From contig JAGFXX010000001.1 of assembly GCA_017599285.1 (NCBI GenBank), positions 186,001 to 250,000 on the forward strand: a stretch of DNA of 64,000 bases, given 5' to 3'. The notes below the pieces were generated by a model. That model did not search any database, had not been told where the DNA came from, and worked only from the letters and a program-made list of their open reading frames with translations. The position numbers and the translations under genes were made by a program. The stretch's first letter is position 1. Every line of letters begins with the position of its first letter. Shown here piece after piece: positions 6,754 to 16,037 of the stretch. The DNA comes from Cereibacter azotoformans (GTDB lineage Bacteria > Pseudomonadota > Alphaproteobacteria > Rhodobacterales > Rhodobacteraceae).

Positions 6754-9700
6754 ATGCTCGCCGCCGTCCCGCAGCCGCCCCTGAGCGACCGCCCCACCGA
6801 GGCCGACCTCGTCGCCCGCCTGATCGCCGAGGCCGATCTCGATGCCGAGGCCCGTGCCCGCATCGTGGCCCGCGGCGCGTCGCTCGTCCGCCGCATCCGC
6901 CAGGGCTCTCGCCCCGGCCTGATGGAGGGGTTCCTCGCGGAATACGGCCTCTCCACCGACGAGGGGATCGCGCTCATGTGTCTGGCCGAGGCGCTGCTGC
7001 GGGTGCCCGACGCCGACACGATGGACGCGCTGATCGAGGACAAGATCGCGCCGTCCGACTGGAACCGCCATCTCGGGCGATCGGCCTCGAGCCTCGTGAA
7101 TGCCTCGACCTGGGCGCTGATGCTGACGGGCAAGGTGCTTGACGACCGCGAGCCGGGGGTGGCCGGGCATCTGCGGGGGCTCATGAAGCGGATGGGCGAG
7201 CCGGTGATCCGGGCGGCCGTGGCGCGCGCGATGAAGCAGATGGGGCGGCAGTTCGTGCTGGGCGAGACGATCGAGGACGCGCTCGACCGCGCGGCCGAAC
7301 TGGAGGGCAGGGGCTACAGCTACAGCTACGACATGCTGGGCGAGGCCGCGCGGACCGAAGCCGATGCGCGGCGCTATCATCTGGCCTATTCGCGGGCGAT
7401 CACCGCCATTGCCGCGGCCGCCCGCAGCCGCGACATCCGCGACAATCCGGGGATCTCGGTCAAGCTCTCGGCGCTTCATCCGCGCTACGAGGTCGCCAAG
7501 CGCGCCCGTGTCATGGCCGAGCTGGTGCCGCGCGTCACGGCGCTGGCGGGGCTCGCACGGGCGGCGGGGCTGGGCTTCAACATCGACGCGGAAGAGGCCG
7601 AGCGGCTGGACCTCTCGCTCGAGGTGATCGAGGCCGCGCTGTCCGAGCCGTCGCTGGGCGGCTGGGACGGGTTCGGCGTGGTGGTGCAGGCCTACGGCCG
7701 CCGCGCGGGCGAGGTGCTGGACCGGCTTTACGGGATGGCCGTCCGGTTCGATCGCAAGCTGATGGTGCGGCTGGTGAAGGGCGCCTACTGGGACGGCGAG
7801 GTCAAGCGCGCGCAGGTGCTGGGGCTGGAGGATTTCCCGGTCTTCACCCGCAAGATGGCGACGGATGTGAGCTACATCGCGCAGGCCCGCAAGCTCTTCG
7901 CGATGTCGGACCGGATCTATCCGCAGTTCGCCACCCACAATGCCCACACGGTCGCGGCGATCCTCGAGATGGCCGAGGGCCGCCCGTTCGAGTTCCAGCG
8001 CCTGCACGGCATGGGGGAGCGGCTGCACGATCTGGTGCTGGCCGAGGAAGGGACGCGCTGCCGGATCTATGCGCCGGTGGGCGCCCACCGCGATCTGCTG
8101 GCCTATCTCGTGCGGCGGCTGCTCGAGAACGGGGCGAACTCGAGCTTCGTCAACCAGATCGTCGATGAGAGCATCCGCCCCGAGGCGGTGGCGGCCTGTC
8201 CGCTGACCGCGATGGAGGGGATGACGCCGGTGCCGAATCCGGTGCTGCGCACGGGCTCGGATCTCTTTCCGGGGCGGCGCAATTCGCGCGGCTTCGATCT
8301 CGCCTCTGAGGCCGATCTCGCGCTGATCGACAGCGCCCGCGCCCCGCACCAGACGGCGCTGTTCGACGCGCGGCCGTTGCTTGCGGGCTCGCTCGCCGGC
8401 GGCCAGCGGCGCGAGGTGGCCAATCCGGCGACGGGCGCGCGGGTGGGCAACGCCATCCCGGCCAGCCTGCCCGATGTCGAGGCGGCGCTGCACCATGCGG
8501 TGCCGTGGGAGGCGCGCCCGGAAGATCGGGCGGAGGTCCTGCAGCGCGCAGCCGACCTGTACGAACAGGCGTTCGGCCCCATCTTTGCCCTTCTCGCGCG
8601 CGAGGCCGGCAAGACGCTCCCCGATGCGGTGGGCGAGCTGCGCGAGGCGGTCGATTTCCTGCGCTACTATGCGGCCGAGGGCGCAGCGCTGGACGGGGCC
8701 CCCCTCGGTACGGTTGTCTGCATCAGCCCGTGGAACTTCCCGCTTGCGATCTTCACCGGCCAGATCGCGGCCGCGCTGATGGCGGGCAACGCGGTGCTGG
8801 CCAAGCCCGCGGAACAGACGCCGCTGATCGCGGCGCTGGCGGTCGAGCTTCTGCACCGGGCGGGCGTGCCGACCACCGCGCTCCAGCTTCTGCCGGGCGA
8901 GGGGGGAACGGTCGGCGCGGCGCTGACGCGCGATCCGCGGGTGAAAGGCGTGGTCTTCACCGGCTCGACCGAGACGGCGCTGGCGATCCGGCGGTCGATG
9001 GCGGAGCATCTCGATCCGTCCGCGCCGCTCATCGCCGAGACGGGCGGGCTGAACGCGATGATCGTCGATTCGACCGCGCTGCCCGAGCAGGCGGTGCGCG
9101 ACATCCTCGCCTCGGCCTTCCAGTCGGCGGGCCAGCGGTGCTCTGCCTTGCGCTGTCTCTACCTGCAGGAGGATGTGGCCGAGGGCGTGCTCGAGATGCT
9201 CTTCGGCGCGATGGACGAGCTTCGGCTGGGCGATCCGTGGGATCTTGCGACCGACGTGGGCCCCGTGATCGACGCCGAGGCGCAGGCCGGCATCCGCGAC
9301 TGGATCGCCACGGCGCGCGCCGAGGGGCGCGTGCTCAAGGAACTGCCGATGCCCGAGGGCGGCACCTTCGTCGGGCCCACGGTCATCCGGGTCGCCTCGA
9401 TCCGCGAGATGGGGCGCGAGATCTTCGGGCCGGTCCTGCATGTGGCGACCTTCCGGGCCTCCGGGATCGACCGGGTGATCGAGGAGATCGAGGCCACCGG
9501 ATTCGGGCTGACCTTCGGCCTGCATTCGCGGATCGACGACCGGGTGCAGACCCTCGTGGGACGGCTGCGGATCGGCAACATCTACGTCAACCGCAACCAG
9601 ATCGGCGCGGTTGTGGGCAGCCAGCCCTTCGGCGGCGAGGGTCTGTCGGGCACGGGGCCCAAGGCGGGCGGGCCGTCCTACCTGGCCCGGCTCCGTGCCC

Positions 9701-10197
9701 GGCCCGCACCGCCCTCGATCGGAGCGGGTGCCGATCACGAGGCGGGCGAGGCCGAGGTGCAGGCGGCGCTCGACCGGCTGGCCGATGAGGTGGGCCTGTC
9801 GCTCTCCACCCATGTCCTGCCGGGGCCCACGGGCGAGTCGAACCGCCTGTCGTGCCTTCGCCGCCCGCCGCTCCTGTGCCTCGGGCCGGGGGCAGAGGCC
9901 GCGCGGGCGCAGGCCGAGGCGGTCCGGGCCCTCGGCGGGCTTGCGATCGAGGCGCCGGGTCTGCCGGCCACGGCGCTCGGGCGGCTTGGCGGCTTTTCGG
10001 GGGCGCTGCACTGGGGCGGGGCCGAGGAGGCCCGGCCCCATGCGCTGGCCCTCGCGGGGCGGGCGGGGCCGATCCTGCCGTTGATCGGAGGGTTGCCGGA
10101 CGACGCCCATGTGGTCGTCGAGCGGCATCTGTGCGTCGACACCACCGCATCTGGGGGCAATGCCGAACTGCTCGCGGCCGCCTCGGCCACGGGCTGA
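6754..10197 (+). CDS. putA: Bifunctional proline dehydrogenase / P5C dehydrogenase
   Basis: An 1147-residue protein oxidising proline to glutamate in two steps with FAD and NAD. AGAGGAG lies nine bases before the ATG. The N-terminal arm and proline dehydrogenase barrel cover ~15-480 (for example KLMVRLVKGAYWD and the YAPVGAHRDLLAYLVRRLLE region). The aldehyde dehydrogenase domain covers ~500-980, with the catalytic Cys in SAGQRCSALRCLYLQ and a conserved ETGGLNAMIV Glu. The C-terminal ~150 residues form the extra domain of long PutA forms. There is no N-terminal ribbon-helix-helix DNA-binding domain, so it is not self-regulating like enterobacterial PutA. The divergent putR gene fits that role. 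Confidence 0.96.
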   Translation: MLAAVPQPPLSDRPTEADLVARLIAEADLDAEARARIVARGASLVRRIRQGSRPGLMEGFLAEYGLSTDEGIALMCLAEALLRVPDADTMDALIEDKIAPSDWNRHLGRSASSLVNASTWALMLTGKVLDDREPGVAGHLRGLMKRMGEPVIRAAVARAMKQMGRQFVLGETIEDALDRAAELEGRGYSYSYDMLGEAARTEADARRYHLAYSRAITAIAAAARSRDIRDNPGISVKLSALHPRYEVAKRARVMAELVPRVTALAGLARAAGLGFNIDAEEAERLDLSLEVIEAALSEPSLGGWDGFGVVVQAYGRRAGEVLDRLYGMAVRFDRKLMVRLVKGAYWDGEVKRAQVLGLEDFPVFTRKMATDVSYIAQARKLFAMSDRIYPQFATHNAHTVAAILEMAEGRPFEFQRLHGMGERLHDLVLAEEGTRCRIYAPVGAHRDLLAYLVRRLLENGANSSFVNQIVDESIRPEAVAACPLTAMEGMTPVPNPVLRTGSDLFPGRRNSRGFDLASEADLALIDSARAPHQTALFDARPLLAGSLAGGQRREVANPATGARVGNAIPASLPDVEAALHHAVPWEARPEDRAEVLQRAADLYEQAFGPIFALLAREAGKTLPDAVGELREAVDFLRYYAAEGAALDGAPLGTVVCISPWNFPLAIFTGQIAAALMAGNAVLAKPAEQTPLIAALAVELLHRAGVPTTALQLLPGEGGTVGAALTRDPRVKGVVFTGSTETALAIRRSMAEHLDPSAPLIAETGGLNAMIVDSTALPEQAVRDILASAFQSAGQRCSALRCLYLQEDVAEGVLEMLFGAMDELRLGDPWDLATDVGPVIDAEAQAGIRDWIATARAEGRVLKELPMPEGGTFVGPTVIRVASIREMGREIFGPVLHVATFRASGIDRVIEEIEATGFGLTFGLHSRIDDRVQTLVGRLRIGNIYVNRNQIGAVVGSQPFGGEGLSGTGPKAGGPSYLARLRARPAPPSIGAGADHEAGEAEVQAALDRLADEVGLSLSTHVLPGPTGESNRLSCLRRPPLLCLGPGAEAARAQAEAVRALGGLAIEAPGLPATALGRLGGFSGALHWGGAEEARPHALALAGRAGPILPLIGGLPDDAHVVVERHLCVDTTASGGNAELLAAASATG

Positions 10198-10289
10198 GGG
10201 CTGCGCCGGTCGGTCCTGCCGCCGCAGCCCCGGCGTCGGGGCGGCCCATCCCGGCTTGACGCCGCGCCGCGGATCGGGAACGCTGCGCC

Positions 10290-11030
10290 ATGTTCCCCAT
10301 CCGCGACCACAATCCCTCCGGCCGCACGCCCTATGTCACCTACGCGCTGATCGCGGCGAACGTCCTGATCTTCCTGCTGATGCATTACGGCGCCCCGTCA
10401 CGGCTGGCGCTCGAGGCGGCCTTCTTCAACTGGGGTCTTGTCCCGGCCGAGCTTCTGCAGGGCACGGGTTACGAGGGGATCTTCACCTCGATGTTCCTGC
10501 ACGGCGGCTGGGCGCATCTGCTCGGCAACATGCTCTTTCTCTACATCTACGGGGACAATCTCGAGGATGTGATGGGCCACGGGCGCTTTGCGGGCTTCTA
10601 CCTCGCCTCGGGCCTTGCGGCGGCGGCCGCGCAGGTGCTGGCCGATCCCTTTTCGTGGATCCCGATGGTGGGCGCCTCGGGGGCCATTGCGGGGGTGATG
10701 GGGGGCTACCTGCTGCTCTTCCCGCGGGCGAGGGTCGATGTGCTGATCATCATCGTGATCTTCTTCCGCATCATCCCGGTGCCCGCCTTCCTGCTGCTCG
10801 GGCTGTGGTTCCTGTTCCAGATCATCTCGGGCGTGGCGGTGCCGACCGATCAGGGCGGCGTCGCCTACTGGGCCCATGCGGGAGGGTTCGGCGCGGGCAT
10901 CCTGCTCACGCTGCCCTTCTGGCTCGCCCGTGGCGGTCCGGCCTTCTGGCGGCGCACGCACGGGCTGCCGCCCCATCCCCAGACGGCGCTGCCGCGATCG
11001 CGCGTGCCGCTGGTGCGCAGGCGGAAATGA
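10290..11030 (+). CDS. Rhomboid-family intramembrane serine protease
   Basis: A 246-residue inner-membrane protein with about six hydrophobic helices. The rhomboid catalytic dyad is visible: Ser130 in GASGAIAG and His196 in AHAGGFGAG. The conserved HGGWAHLLGNMLFLYIYGDN segment (71-90) matches the HxxxN motif region of the family. The C-terminal tail is Arg/Pro-rich and cytosolic. The substrate is unknown. It ends nine bases before the convergent suhB gene. Confidence 0.9.
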   Translation: MFPIRDHNPSGRTPYVTYALIAANVLIFLLMHYGAPSRLALEAAFFNWGLVPAELLQGTGYEGIFTSMFLHGGWAHLLGNMLFLYIYGDNLEDVMGHGRFAGFYLASGLAAAAAQVLADPFSWIPMVGASGAIAGVMGGYLLLFPRARVDVLIIIVIFFRIIPVPAFLLLGLWFLFQIISGVAVPTDQGGVAYWAHAGGFGAGILLTLPFWLARGGPAFWRRTHGLPPHPQTALPRSRVPLVRRRK

Positions 11031-11039
11031 GGCGCCGCC

Positions 11040-11825
11040 TCATTCGCCCCGGATGATCTTGCGGAAGGGCTCGAACAGGTTCTGGTTGCCGCAGATCAGC
11101 GAGCCGTCGATCGGGTTCTGGTCCTGGCGGATGCCCGAGATCAGGCCACCGGCCTCGCGCACGAGCACCACGCCCGCCGCCACGTCCCAGGCGCTCACGC
11201 CGCGCTCCCAGTAGCCGTCGTAGCGCCCCGCCGCCACGTAGGCGAGGTCGAGCGCGGCCGAGCCCCAGCGCCGCACGCCCGCGCAGGCGGGCATCAGCCG
11301 CGCCAGATCCTGCAGGGTCGCGGGCAGGGTGGGACGACCGCCGAAGGGCACGCCGGTGGCAAAGATCGCCTCGATCATGTGGCGCCGGCCCGAGACGCGC
11401 AGGCGGCTTTCGTTCATCCAGGCGCCGGCGCCCTTCTCGGCCCAGAACATCTCGTCCTTGGCGGCGTCGAAGATGACGCCCGCCACGATCTCGCCCTTGT
11501 GCTCGAGCGCGATCGAGACCGCCCAGTGCGGCAGGCCGTGGAGGTAGTTCGTGGTCCCGTCGAGCGGATCGACGATCCAGCGGCGGGTCGGATCCTGTCC
11601 GGCCGTCTCGCCGGTTTCCTCGCCCAGCCAGCCGTAGGTGGGGCGGCCGCCCATCAGCTCCTCGCGGATGATGCGCTCGGCCTCGCGGTCGGCCTTCGAG
11701 ACGAAGTCGCCGGGCCCCTTGGCGGAGACCTGAAGGTTCTCGACCTCGCGGAAGTCCTTCACGAGCGAGCGCCCCGCCTTGCGGGCCGCCTTGATCATCA
11801 GGTTGAGGTTCGCGCTGCCTTGCAT
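11040..11825 (-). CDS. suhB: Inositol-1-monophosphatase family protein
   Basis: A 261-residue magnesium-dependent phosphatase. Metal-binding motifs are intact: GWLGEETGE near 65-73, WIVDPLDGTTNYLHG at 83-97, and the C-terminal WDVAAGVVLVREAGG. The likely reaction is hydrolysis of inositol monophosphate; bacterial SuhB also acts with the Nus factors in rRNA transcription in other species. A TATAGC -10-like sequence lies about 30 bases upstream on the minus strand. The symbol follows the common name for this family; the substrate is not shown by sequence. Confidence 0.88.
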   Translation of the reverse strand: MQGSANLNLMIKAARKAGRSLVKDFREVENLQVSAKGPGDFVSKADREAERIIREELMGGRPTYGWLGEETGETAGQDPTRRWIVDPLDGTTNYLHGLPHWAVSIALEHKGEIVAGVIFDAAKDEMFWAEKGAGAWMNESRLRVSGRRHMIEAIFATGVPFGGRPTLPATLQDLARLMPACAGVRRWGSAALDLAYVAAGRYDGYWERGVSAWDVAAGVVLVREAGGLISGIRQDQNPIDGSLICGNQNLFEPFRKIIRGE

Positions 11826-11921
11826 CCGTCCGGCTCCATCCGTTCAAGGGCGCTGCTATAAGGCGAGGCGAGGCGGAAGGGAAGGGAGGAACGCGGCCCC
11901 CGCCGCCGCGCCCTCGGCCCC

Positions 11922-13436
11922 TCAGCCCGCGAAGGTGCGCAGTGCCACGAAGACCGCCCCCGACAGCAGCGCCGTCGCCGGCACGGTGACAACCCACGCC
12001 GCGCCGATGGTGAGGAAATGCGCCCGCCGCACCAGCTTGCGGCGCTTGCGTTCGTCGGGCGGCAGCGGCTTGCCCTTGATCAGCCCGAGGGCCCGGCTGC
12101 GACGTTCGGCCTGCCATTCGCGGTAGAAGCCCACGCCGAAGATGCCGCCCACCGCGATGTGGGTCGAGGACACGGGCAGCCCCAACCCCGACGCCACGAT
12201 GACAGTGATCGCAGCCGAGAGGGCCACGCAATAGGCCCGCATCGGGTTCAGCTTGGTGATCTCGGACCCGACCATGCGGATCAGCTTCGGCCCGAAGAGC
12301 ACGAGGCCGAAGGAGATGCCGCCCGCGCCGATGATCATGACCCAGAGCGGGATCGCCACCCTGGCCGCCGTGTCGCCGTTCGAGACCGCATGGACGATGG
12401 CCGCCAGCGGGCCCACCGCGTTGGCCACGTCGTTGGCGCCATGGGCAAAGGACAGCAGGGCCGCCGACACCACCAGCGGCAGTCCGAACAGCTTCTTGAG
12501 CGATTTCTTGCGGTTCTCCATCCCCTCGGACTGGCGCCGCACCAGCGGCCGGGTGAGGAAAACCGTCGCCACGCCGATCGCGAGGCCGATCATCACCGCC
12601 GCCGGAAGCTGCACCTCCATGACCTTCCGCAGCCCCTTGAGCGCCAGATAGGTCGCAAAGGCGGCCGCCATCACCCCGATCAGCAGCGGCACCCACAGGC
12701 GGGCGGCCGCGATCTTGTCCTCGGCGTCGAGCAGCCGGTTCTTGATGAAGGCGAGGAAGAGCGCCGCAAAGACGCCGCCGAGGACGGGAGAGATCACCCA
12801 GCTCGCGGCGATCTGGCCCATCACCGGCCAGTTCACCGCCGACATGCCGGCGGCCATGATCCCCGCCCCCATGACGCCGCCCACGATCGAATGGGTCGTC
12901 GAGACCGGCGCGCCGATGGCGGTCGCGATGTTGAGCCAGACCGCCGCCGCGATCAGCGCGGCCATCATGGCCCAGACGAAGATCCCCGCCTCGGCGACCG
13001 AGGCCGGATCCACGATCCCGCCCGAGATGGTGCTCACCACATCGCCGCCCGCGATCAGCGCGCCCGCCGTCTCGAAGATGGCGGCGATGGCGAGCGCCCC
13101 GGTCAACGTCAGGGCATTGGCACCGACCGCGGGGCCCATGTTGTTGGCCACGTCGTTGGCGCCGATGTTGATCGCCATGTAGGCGCCGAAGGCCGCGGCC
13201 GCGACGATCACCAGCGAGTTGGGCGTCCCTCCGGTGATCAGCGAGGCCGCCACGCCCGCCACCACGATGAAGACGAGCGCGACCCCGATCGAGATCAGGG
13301 GGCGGCCGACGAACTGGCCGGCCTCCTCGAGCTGGACGATCCGCTTCAGGTCCTTGTCGAGTGTCTTCCACTGGTTGATCGAGGGGCTCGCGCCGTCGGG
13401 CGTCGTATCGGCAGGACGGGTCGGTGGGAGGGTCAT
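11922..13436 (-). CDS. pit: PiT-family inorganic phosphate transporter
   Basis: About 504 residues from ATG 13436; an in-frame upstream extension to 13496 exists but looks less likely. It contains the duplicated PiT signature: GANDVANNMGPAVGA in the N-terminal half and GANDVANAVGPLAAI in the second half, each in a block of hydrophobic helices separated by a charged loop (RRQSEGMENRKKS). About ten to twelve membrane spans are expected. It imports phosphate (or metal-phosphate) with protons. No PhoU-like pit accessory gene is adjacent. The gap before metR's 3' end (~126 bp) holds nothing recognisable. Confidence 0.92.
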   Translation of the reverse strand: MTLPPTRPADTTPDGASPSINQWKTLDKDLKRIVQLEEAGQFVGRPLISIGVALVFIVVAGVAASLITGGTPNSLVIVAAAAFGAYMAINIGANDVANNMGPAVGANALTLTGALAIAAIFETAGALIAGGDVVSTISGGIVDPASVAEAGIFVWAMMAALIAAAVWLNIATAIGAPVSTTHSIVGGVMGAGIMAAGMSAVNWPVMGQIAASWVISPVLGGVFAALFLAFIKNRLLDAEDKIAAARLWVPLLIGVMAAAFATYLALKGLRKVMEVQLPAAVMIGLAIGVATVFLTRPLVRRQSEGMENRKKSLKKLFGLPLVVSAALLSFAHGANDVANAVGPLAAIVHAVSNGDTAARVAIPLWVMIIGAGGISFGLVLFGPKLIRMVGSEITKLNPMRAYCVALSAAITVIVASGLGLPVSSTHIAVGGIFGVGFYREWQAERRSRALGLIKGKPLPPDERKRRKLVRRAHFLTIGAAWVVTVPATALLSGAVFVALRTFAG

Positions 13437-13562
13437 TCCAGGCCTGTCATGTGAGTTTTGCGCGGTGGAGGTATCGTTTTGCGCTTCTTCGGGCAATGTG
13501 ATTCCGCCCGGTGGCGCGCGGCGCCATCCGGTTGCGACGTCGTGTGCGCGGCTTTGTTCCCG

Positions 13563-14468
13563 TCAGCTTCTCTGCAGCTTGACCGGCTCGGTCCGGCCCA
13601 ACCTCAGGAAATGGGCCATGAAAGGCTTGGTCGCATCCTCGGCCCGCGTCGCGGCATAGAGGCGTTTGGTCACCGTCTGCGGCCCCAGCGGGCGGGTCAC
13701 ATAATCGGCATGGCTGCGGATGTCGCGCAGCACCCAGTCGGGCAGCACGGCCACTCCGCGATTCGAGGCCACCAGCATCAGGATCACGGCCGTCAGCTCG
13801 ACCTGCCGGGTTCCGCGCGGCTCGACCTTGGCCGGTGTCAGCACCTCGGTGAAGACATCGAGCTTGTCGCGCGAGACGGGGTAGGTGATCAGCATCTGGT
13901 CGCGGAAATCCTCGGCCGAGATGAAATCCCTTTGCGCCAACGGGTTGGAGGACGCGGCGACGAAGGTCGGGTGGTAGTCGAAGAGCGGATTGAAGACCAT
14001 GCCCTCGACCGTCACCGGATCCGAGGAGATCACGAGGTCCACCTCCTCGCGCATCAGCGCGGGCAGGGCCTCGAAGGCGAGGCCCGCCCGGATGTCCACG
14101 TCGATCTCGGGCCAGGCGTGGCGGAACAGCTCCAGCACGGGAAACAGCCACTCGAAACATGCATGGCATTCAATGGCGATATGCAGCCGCCCCGTGCGCC
14201 CCGAGCGGAGCGCGCGGAACTCGTCTTCCAGCGCGTCGATCTCGGGCAGGATGCGCTCGGCCAGCCGCAGCATCCGCACGCCGGCGGCCGACAGCTTCAA
14301 GGGCTTGGAACGGCGCACGAAAAGCTCGATCCCGGCCTGGTCCTCCAGCCCCTTGACCTGATGCGACAGGGCCGACTGGGTCATGTTCAGCATGTCGGCC
14401 GCGCGCGCCAGACCCCCCGCCTGATGGATCGCGCGGATGGTGCGCAGGTGGCGGAGTTCGAGGTGCAT
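13563..14468 (-). CDS. metR: LysR-family regulator of methionine biosynthesis
   Basis: A 301-residue LysR-type protein starting at ATG 14468 (MHLELRHLRTIRAIHQAGGL). The HTH occupies ~1-60, with ALSHQVKGLEDQAGIELFVRRSKPL typical of MetR. The substrate-binding domain (~90-295) includes the ECHACFEWLFPVLELFR stretch characteristic of MetR, where homocysteine is the co-inducer. It is divergent from metF, a classical MetR target, with a T-N11-A dyad between them. Confidence 0.92.
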   Translation of the reverse strand: MHLELRHLRTIRAIHQAGGLARAADMLNMTQSALSHQVKGLEDQAGIELFVRRSKPLKLSAAGVRMLRLAERILPEIDALEDEFRALRSGRTGRLHIAIECHACFEWLFPVLELFRHAWPEIDVDIRAGLAFEALPALMREEVDLVISSDPVTVEGMVFNPLFDYHPTFVAASSNPLAQRDFISAEDFRDQMLITYPVSRDKLDVFTEVLTPAKVEPRGTRQVELTAVILMLVASNRGVAVLPDWVLRDIRSHADYVTRPLGPQTVTKRLYAATRAEDATKPFMAHFLRLGRTEPVKLQRS

Positions 14469-14502
14469 GTTACAATTCGCCTCATATTGATCTTGAGCAT
14501 TA

Positions 14503-14515
14503 TGAATTTGTCTCA
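14503..14515. promoter_or_regulatory. Candidate MetR operator between metR and metF
   Basis: TGAA-TTTGT-CTCA is one base from the MetR consensus TGAA-N5-TTCA and satisfies the LysR T-N11-A rule. It lies 34 bases from the metR start and 47 bases from the metF start in the divergent gap. Binding is inferred. Confidence 0.45.
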
Positions 14516-14562
14516 CATGGCCGATGCTGCCACAAGAGAGGCAAGGAACAGGAGACAGTCCC

Positions 14563-15429
14563 ATGGCCAGACCGCGCATCTCGTTCGAGTTCTTCCCGCC
14601 GCAGACGCTCGAGGCGTCCTTCCGGCTGTGGGAGACGGCGCAGATGCTGGCGCCGCTGAAGCCCGACTTCGTGTCGGTGACCTACGGCGCGGGCGGCACC
14701 ACGCGCAAGCTGACCCATGATGCGGTCGAGACGATCCACAACCACTACAAGCTGAACGTGGCCGCGCACCTGACCTGCGTCGATGCGACGAAGGCCGAGA
14801 CGCTCGAGATCGCGAATTCCTACGCCGAGGCCGGCGTGACCGAGATCGTGGCGCTCCGGGGTGACGCGCCCAAGGGGGCCGAGCGGTTCACGCCGCATCC
14901 CGAGGGCTTTGCCAATTCCATCGAGCTGGTCGAGGCGCTGGCCGCCACCGGCAAGTTCAAGCTCCATGTCGGCGCCTACCCCGAGCCGCATCCCGACTCG
15001 GCCGACACGCTGGCCGATGTGCGCTGGCTCAAGCGCAAGATCGAGGCGGGCGCGAGTTCGGCCATCACCCAATTCTTCTTCGAGGCCGATACCTTCCTGC
15101 GCTTCCGCGATCTCTGCGTGAAGGAGGGGATCCGCGCCCCGATCATTCCCGGCATCCTGCCGATCGAGAACTGGTCAGGGGTGAAGAAGTTCGCCGCCCG
15201 CTGCGGGGCGCAGGTGCCGGGCTGGCTCGACGAGGCCTTCGCCAACGCCAAGCGGGACGACCGGGAAGAGCTGTTCTCGGTGGCGCTTTGCACCGAGCTG
15301 TGCGACCGGCTGCTGTCGGAAGGGGTGGAGGATCTGCACTTCTACACGCTGAACCGCCCGACCCTGACGCGCGAGGTCTGCCACGCGCTCGGCATCCTGC
15401 CCGAGGTGGCCCTGCAGAACGTGGCCTAA
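14563..15429 (+). CDS. metF: 5,10-methylenetetrahydrofolate reductase
   Basis: A 288-residue flavoprotein that makes 5-methyl-THF for methionine synthesis. The start at 14563 is preceded by CAGGAGA at good spacing and begins MARPRISFEFFPPQ, the family N terminus with its conserved Glu. Other family stretches are VSVTYGAGGTTR, LRGDAPKG near 105, and ITQFFFEADTFLRF near 170. The C-terminal region carries EGVEDLHFYTLNRP. It is divergent from metR, and a strong hairpin separates it from the convergent bioY. Confidence 0.95.
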   Translation: MARPRISFEFFPPQTLEASFRLWETAQMLAPLKPDFVSVTYGAGGTTRKLTHDAVETIHNHYKLNVAAHLTCVDATKAETLEIANSYAEAGVTEIVALRGDAPKGAERFTPHPEGFANSIELVEALAATGKFKLHVGAYPEPHPDSADTLADVRWLKRKIEAGASSAITQFFFEADTFLRFRDLCVKEGIRAPIIPGILPIENWSGVKKFAARCGAQVPGWLDEAFANAKRDDREELFSVALCTELCDRLLSEGVEDLHFYTLNRPTLTREVCHALGILPEVALQNVA

Positions 15430-15452
15430 TCGGCCGGCAGCGTAGGGAAGGA

Positions 15453-15473
15453 CGCCCGGGGAGCTCCCGGGCG
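15453..15473. terminator. Hairpin between convergent metF and bioY
   Basis: The perfect arms CGCCCGGG and CCCGGGCG surround a GAGCT loop, 23 bases after the metF stop. A weak T-run (CGTCGTTTC) follows. It could terminate in both directions. Confidence 0.55.
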
Positions 15474-15481
15474 CCGTCGTT

Positions 15482-16024
15482 TCAGGCGCGCGAGAGCACC
15501 ATCCAGGGCCGGACCTGCTCAAGCCCGCGGGTCACCAGCGCGGCGGCGACGGCCTTGATCAGGTCGCCCGCCAGGAAGGGCGTCAGCAGAAGCGCGGCCT
15601 CGGGCAGCGTCTTGCCCAGTTTCCAGGCCATGCCCACCACGCCAAAGCCGTAAAGCACCACGATCCCGCCGAGGATGCTGCCGGCCAGCGCCGACCATGT
15701 CACCGGGGCGCGCCATTTCTCGACCACGAGGCCGGTCACGAAGGCCGCCACCGGGAAGCCCACGACAAAGCCCGCCGTCGGGCCCGCCAGCACGCCGATC
15801 CCGCCACGGCCGCCCGACAGAAGCGGCAGCCCGAGGAACACCAGCACCAGGAACAGCAGCACCGCAAGGGCGCCCTTGCGCGCGCCGAGAACGGCGCCGC
15901 AGAGCATCACGCCCAGCGATTGCGCGGTGATCGGCACGCCCGACATGAGCGTGATCTGCGGCACGAGGCCGAGCACGGCGATCAGCGCCGCGAAAAGCGC
16001 CACATAGGCGACGTTGCGTTCCAT
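15482..16024 (-). CDS. bioY: Biotin ECF transporter substrate-binding (S) component
   Basis: A 180-residue integral membrane protein with six hydrophobic helices. It shows BioY family features such as LVPQITLMSGVPITAQSLG near the N terminus and a Gly-rich GPTAGFVVGFPVAAF segment near 85-100. It binds biotin with high affinity. The start at 16024 (MERNVAYVALF) has GGGAGAAGG upstream. Together with bioN and bioM upstream it makes the tripartite BioMNY transporter described in Rhodobacter, in gene order bioM-bioN-bioY. Confidence 0.93.
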   Translation of the reverse strand: MERNVAYVALFAALIAVLGLVPQITLMSGVPITAQSLGVMLCGAVLGARKGALAVLLFLVLVFLGLPLLSGGRGGIGVLAGPTAGFVVGFPVAAFVTGLVVEKWRAPVTWSALAGSILGGIVVLYGFGVVGMAWKLGKTLPEAALLLTPFLAGDLIKAVAAALVTRGLEQVRPWMVLSRA

Positions 16025-16037
16025 GAAGTCCTTCTCC

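Noticed and set aside
6697..10128. A 1143-codon open frame on the minus strand opposite putA
   Set aside because: It mirrors the high-GC codon pattern of putA; the product is low-complexity Arg/Gly/His-rich with no recognisable domain, while putA is unmistakable.
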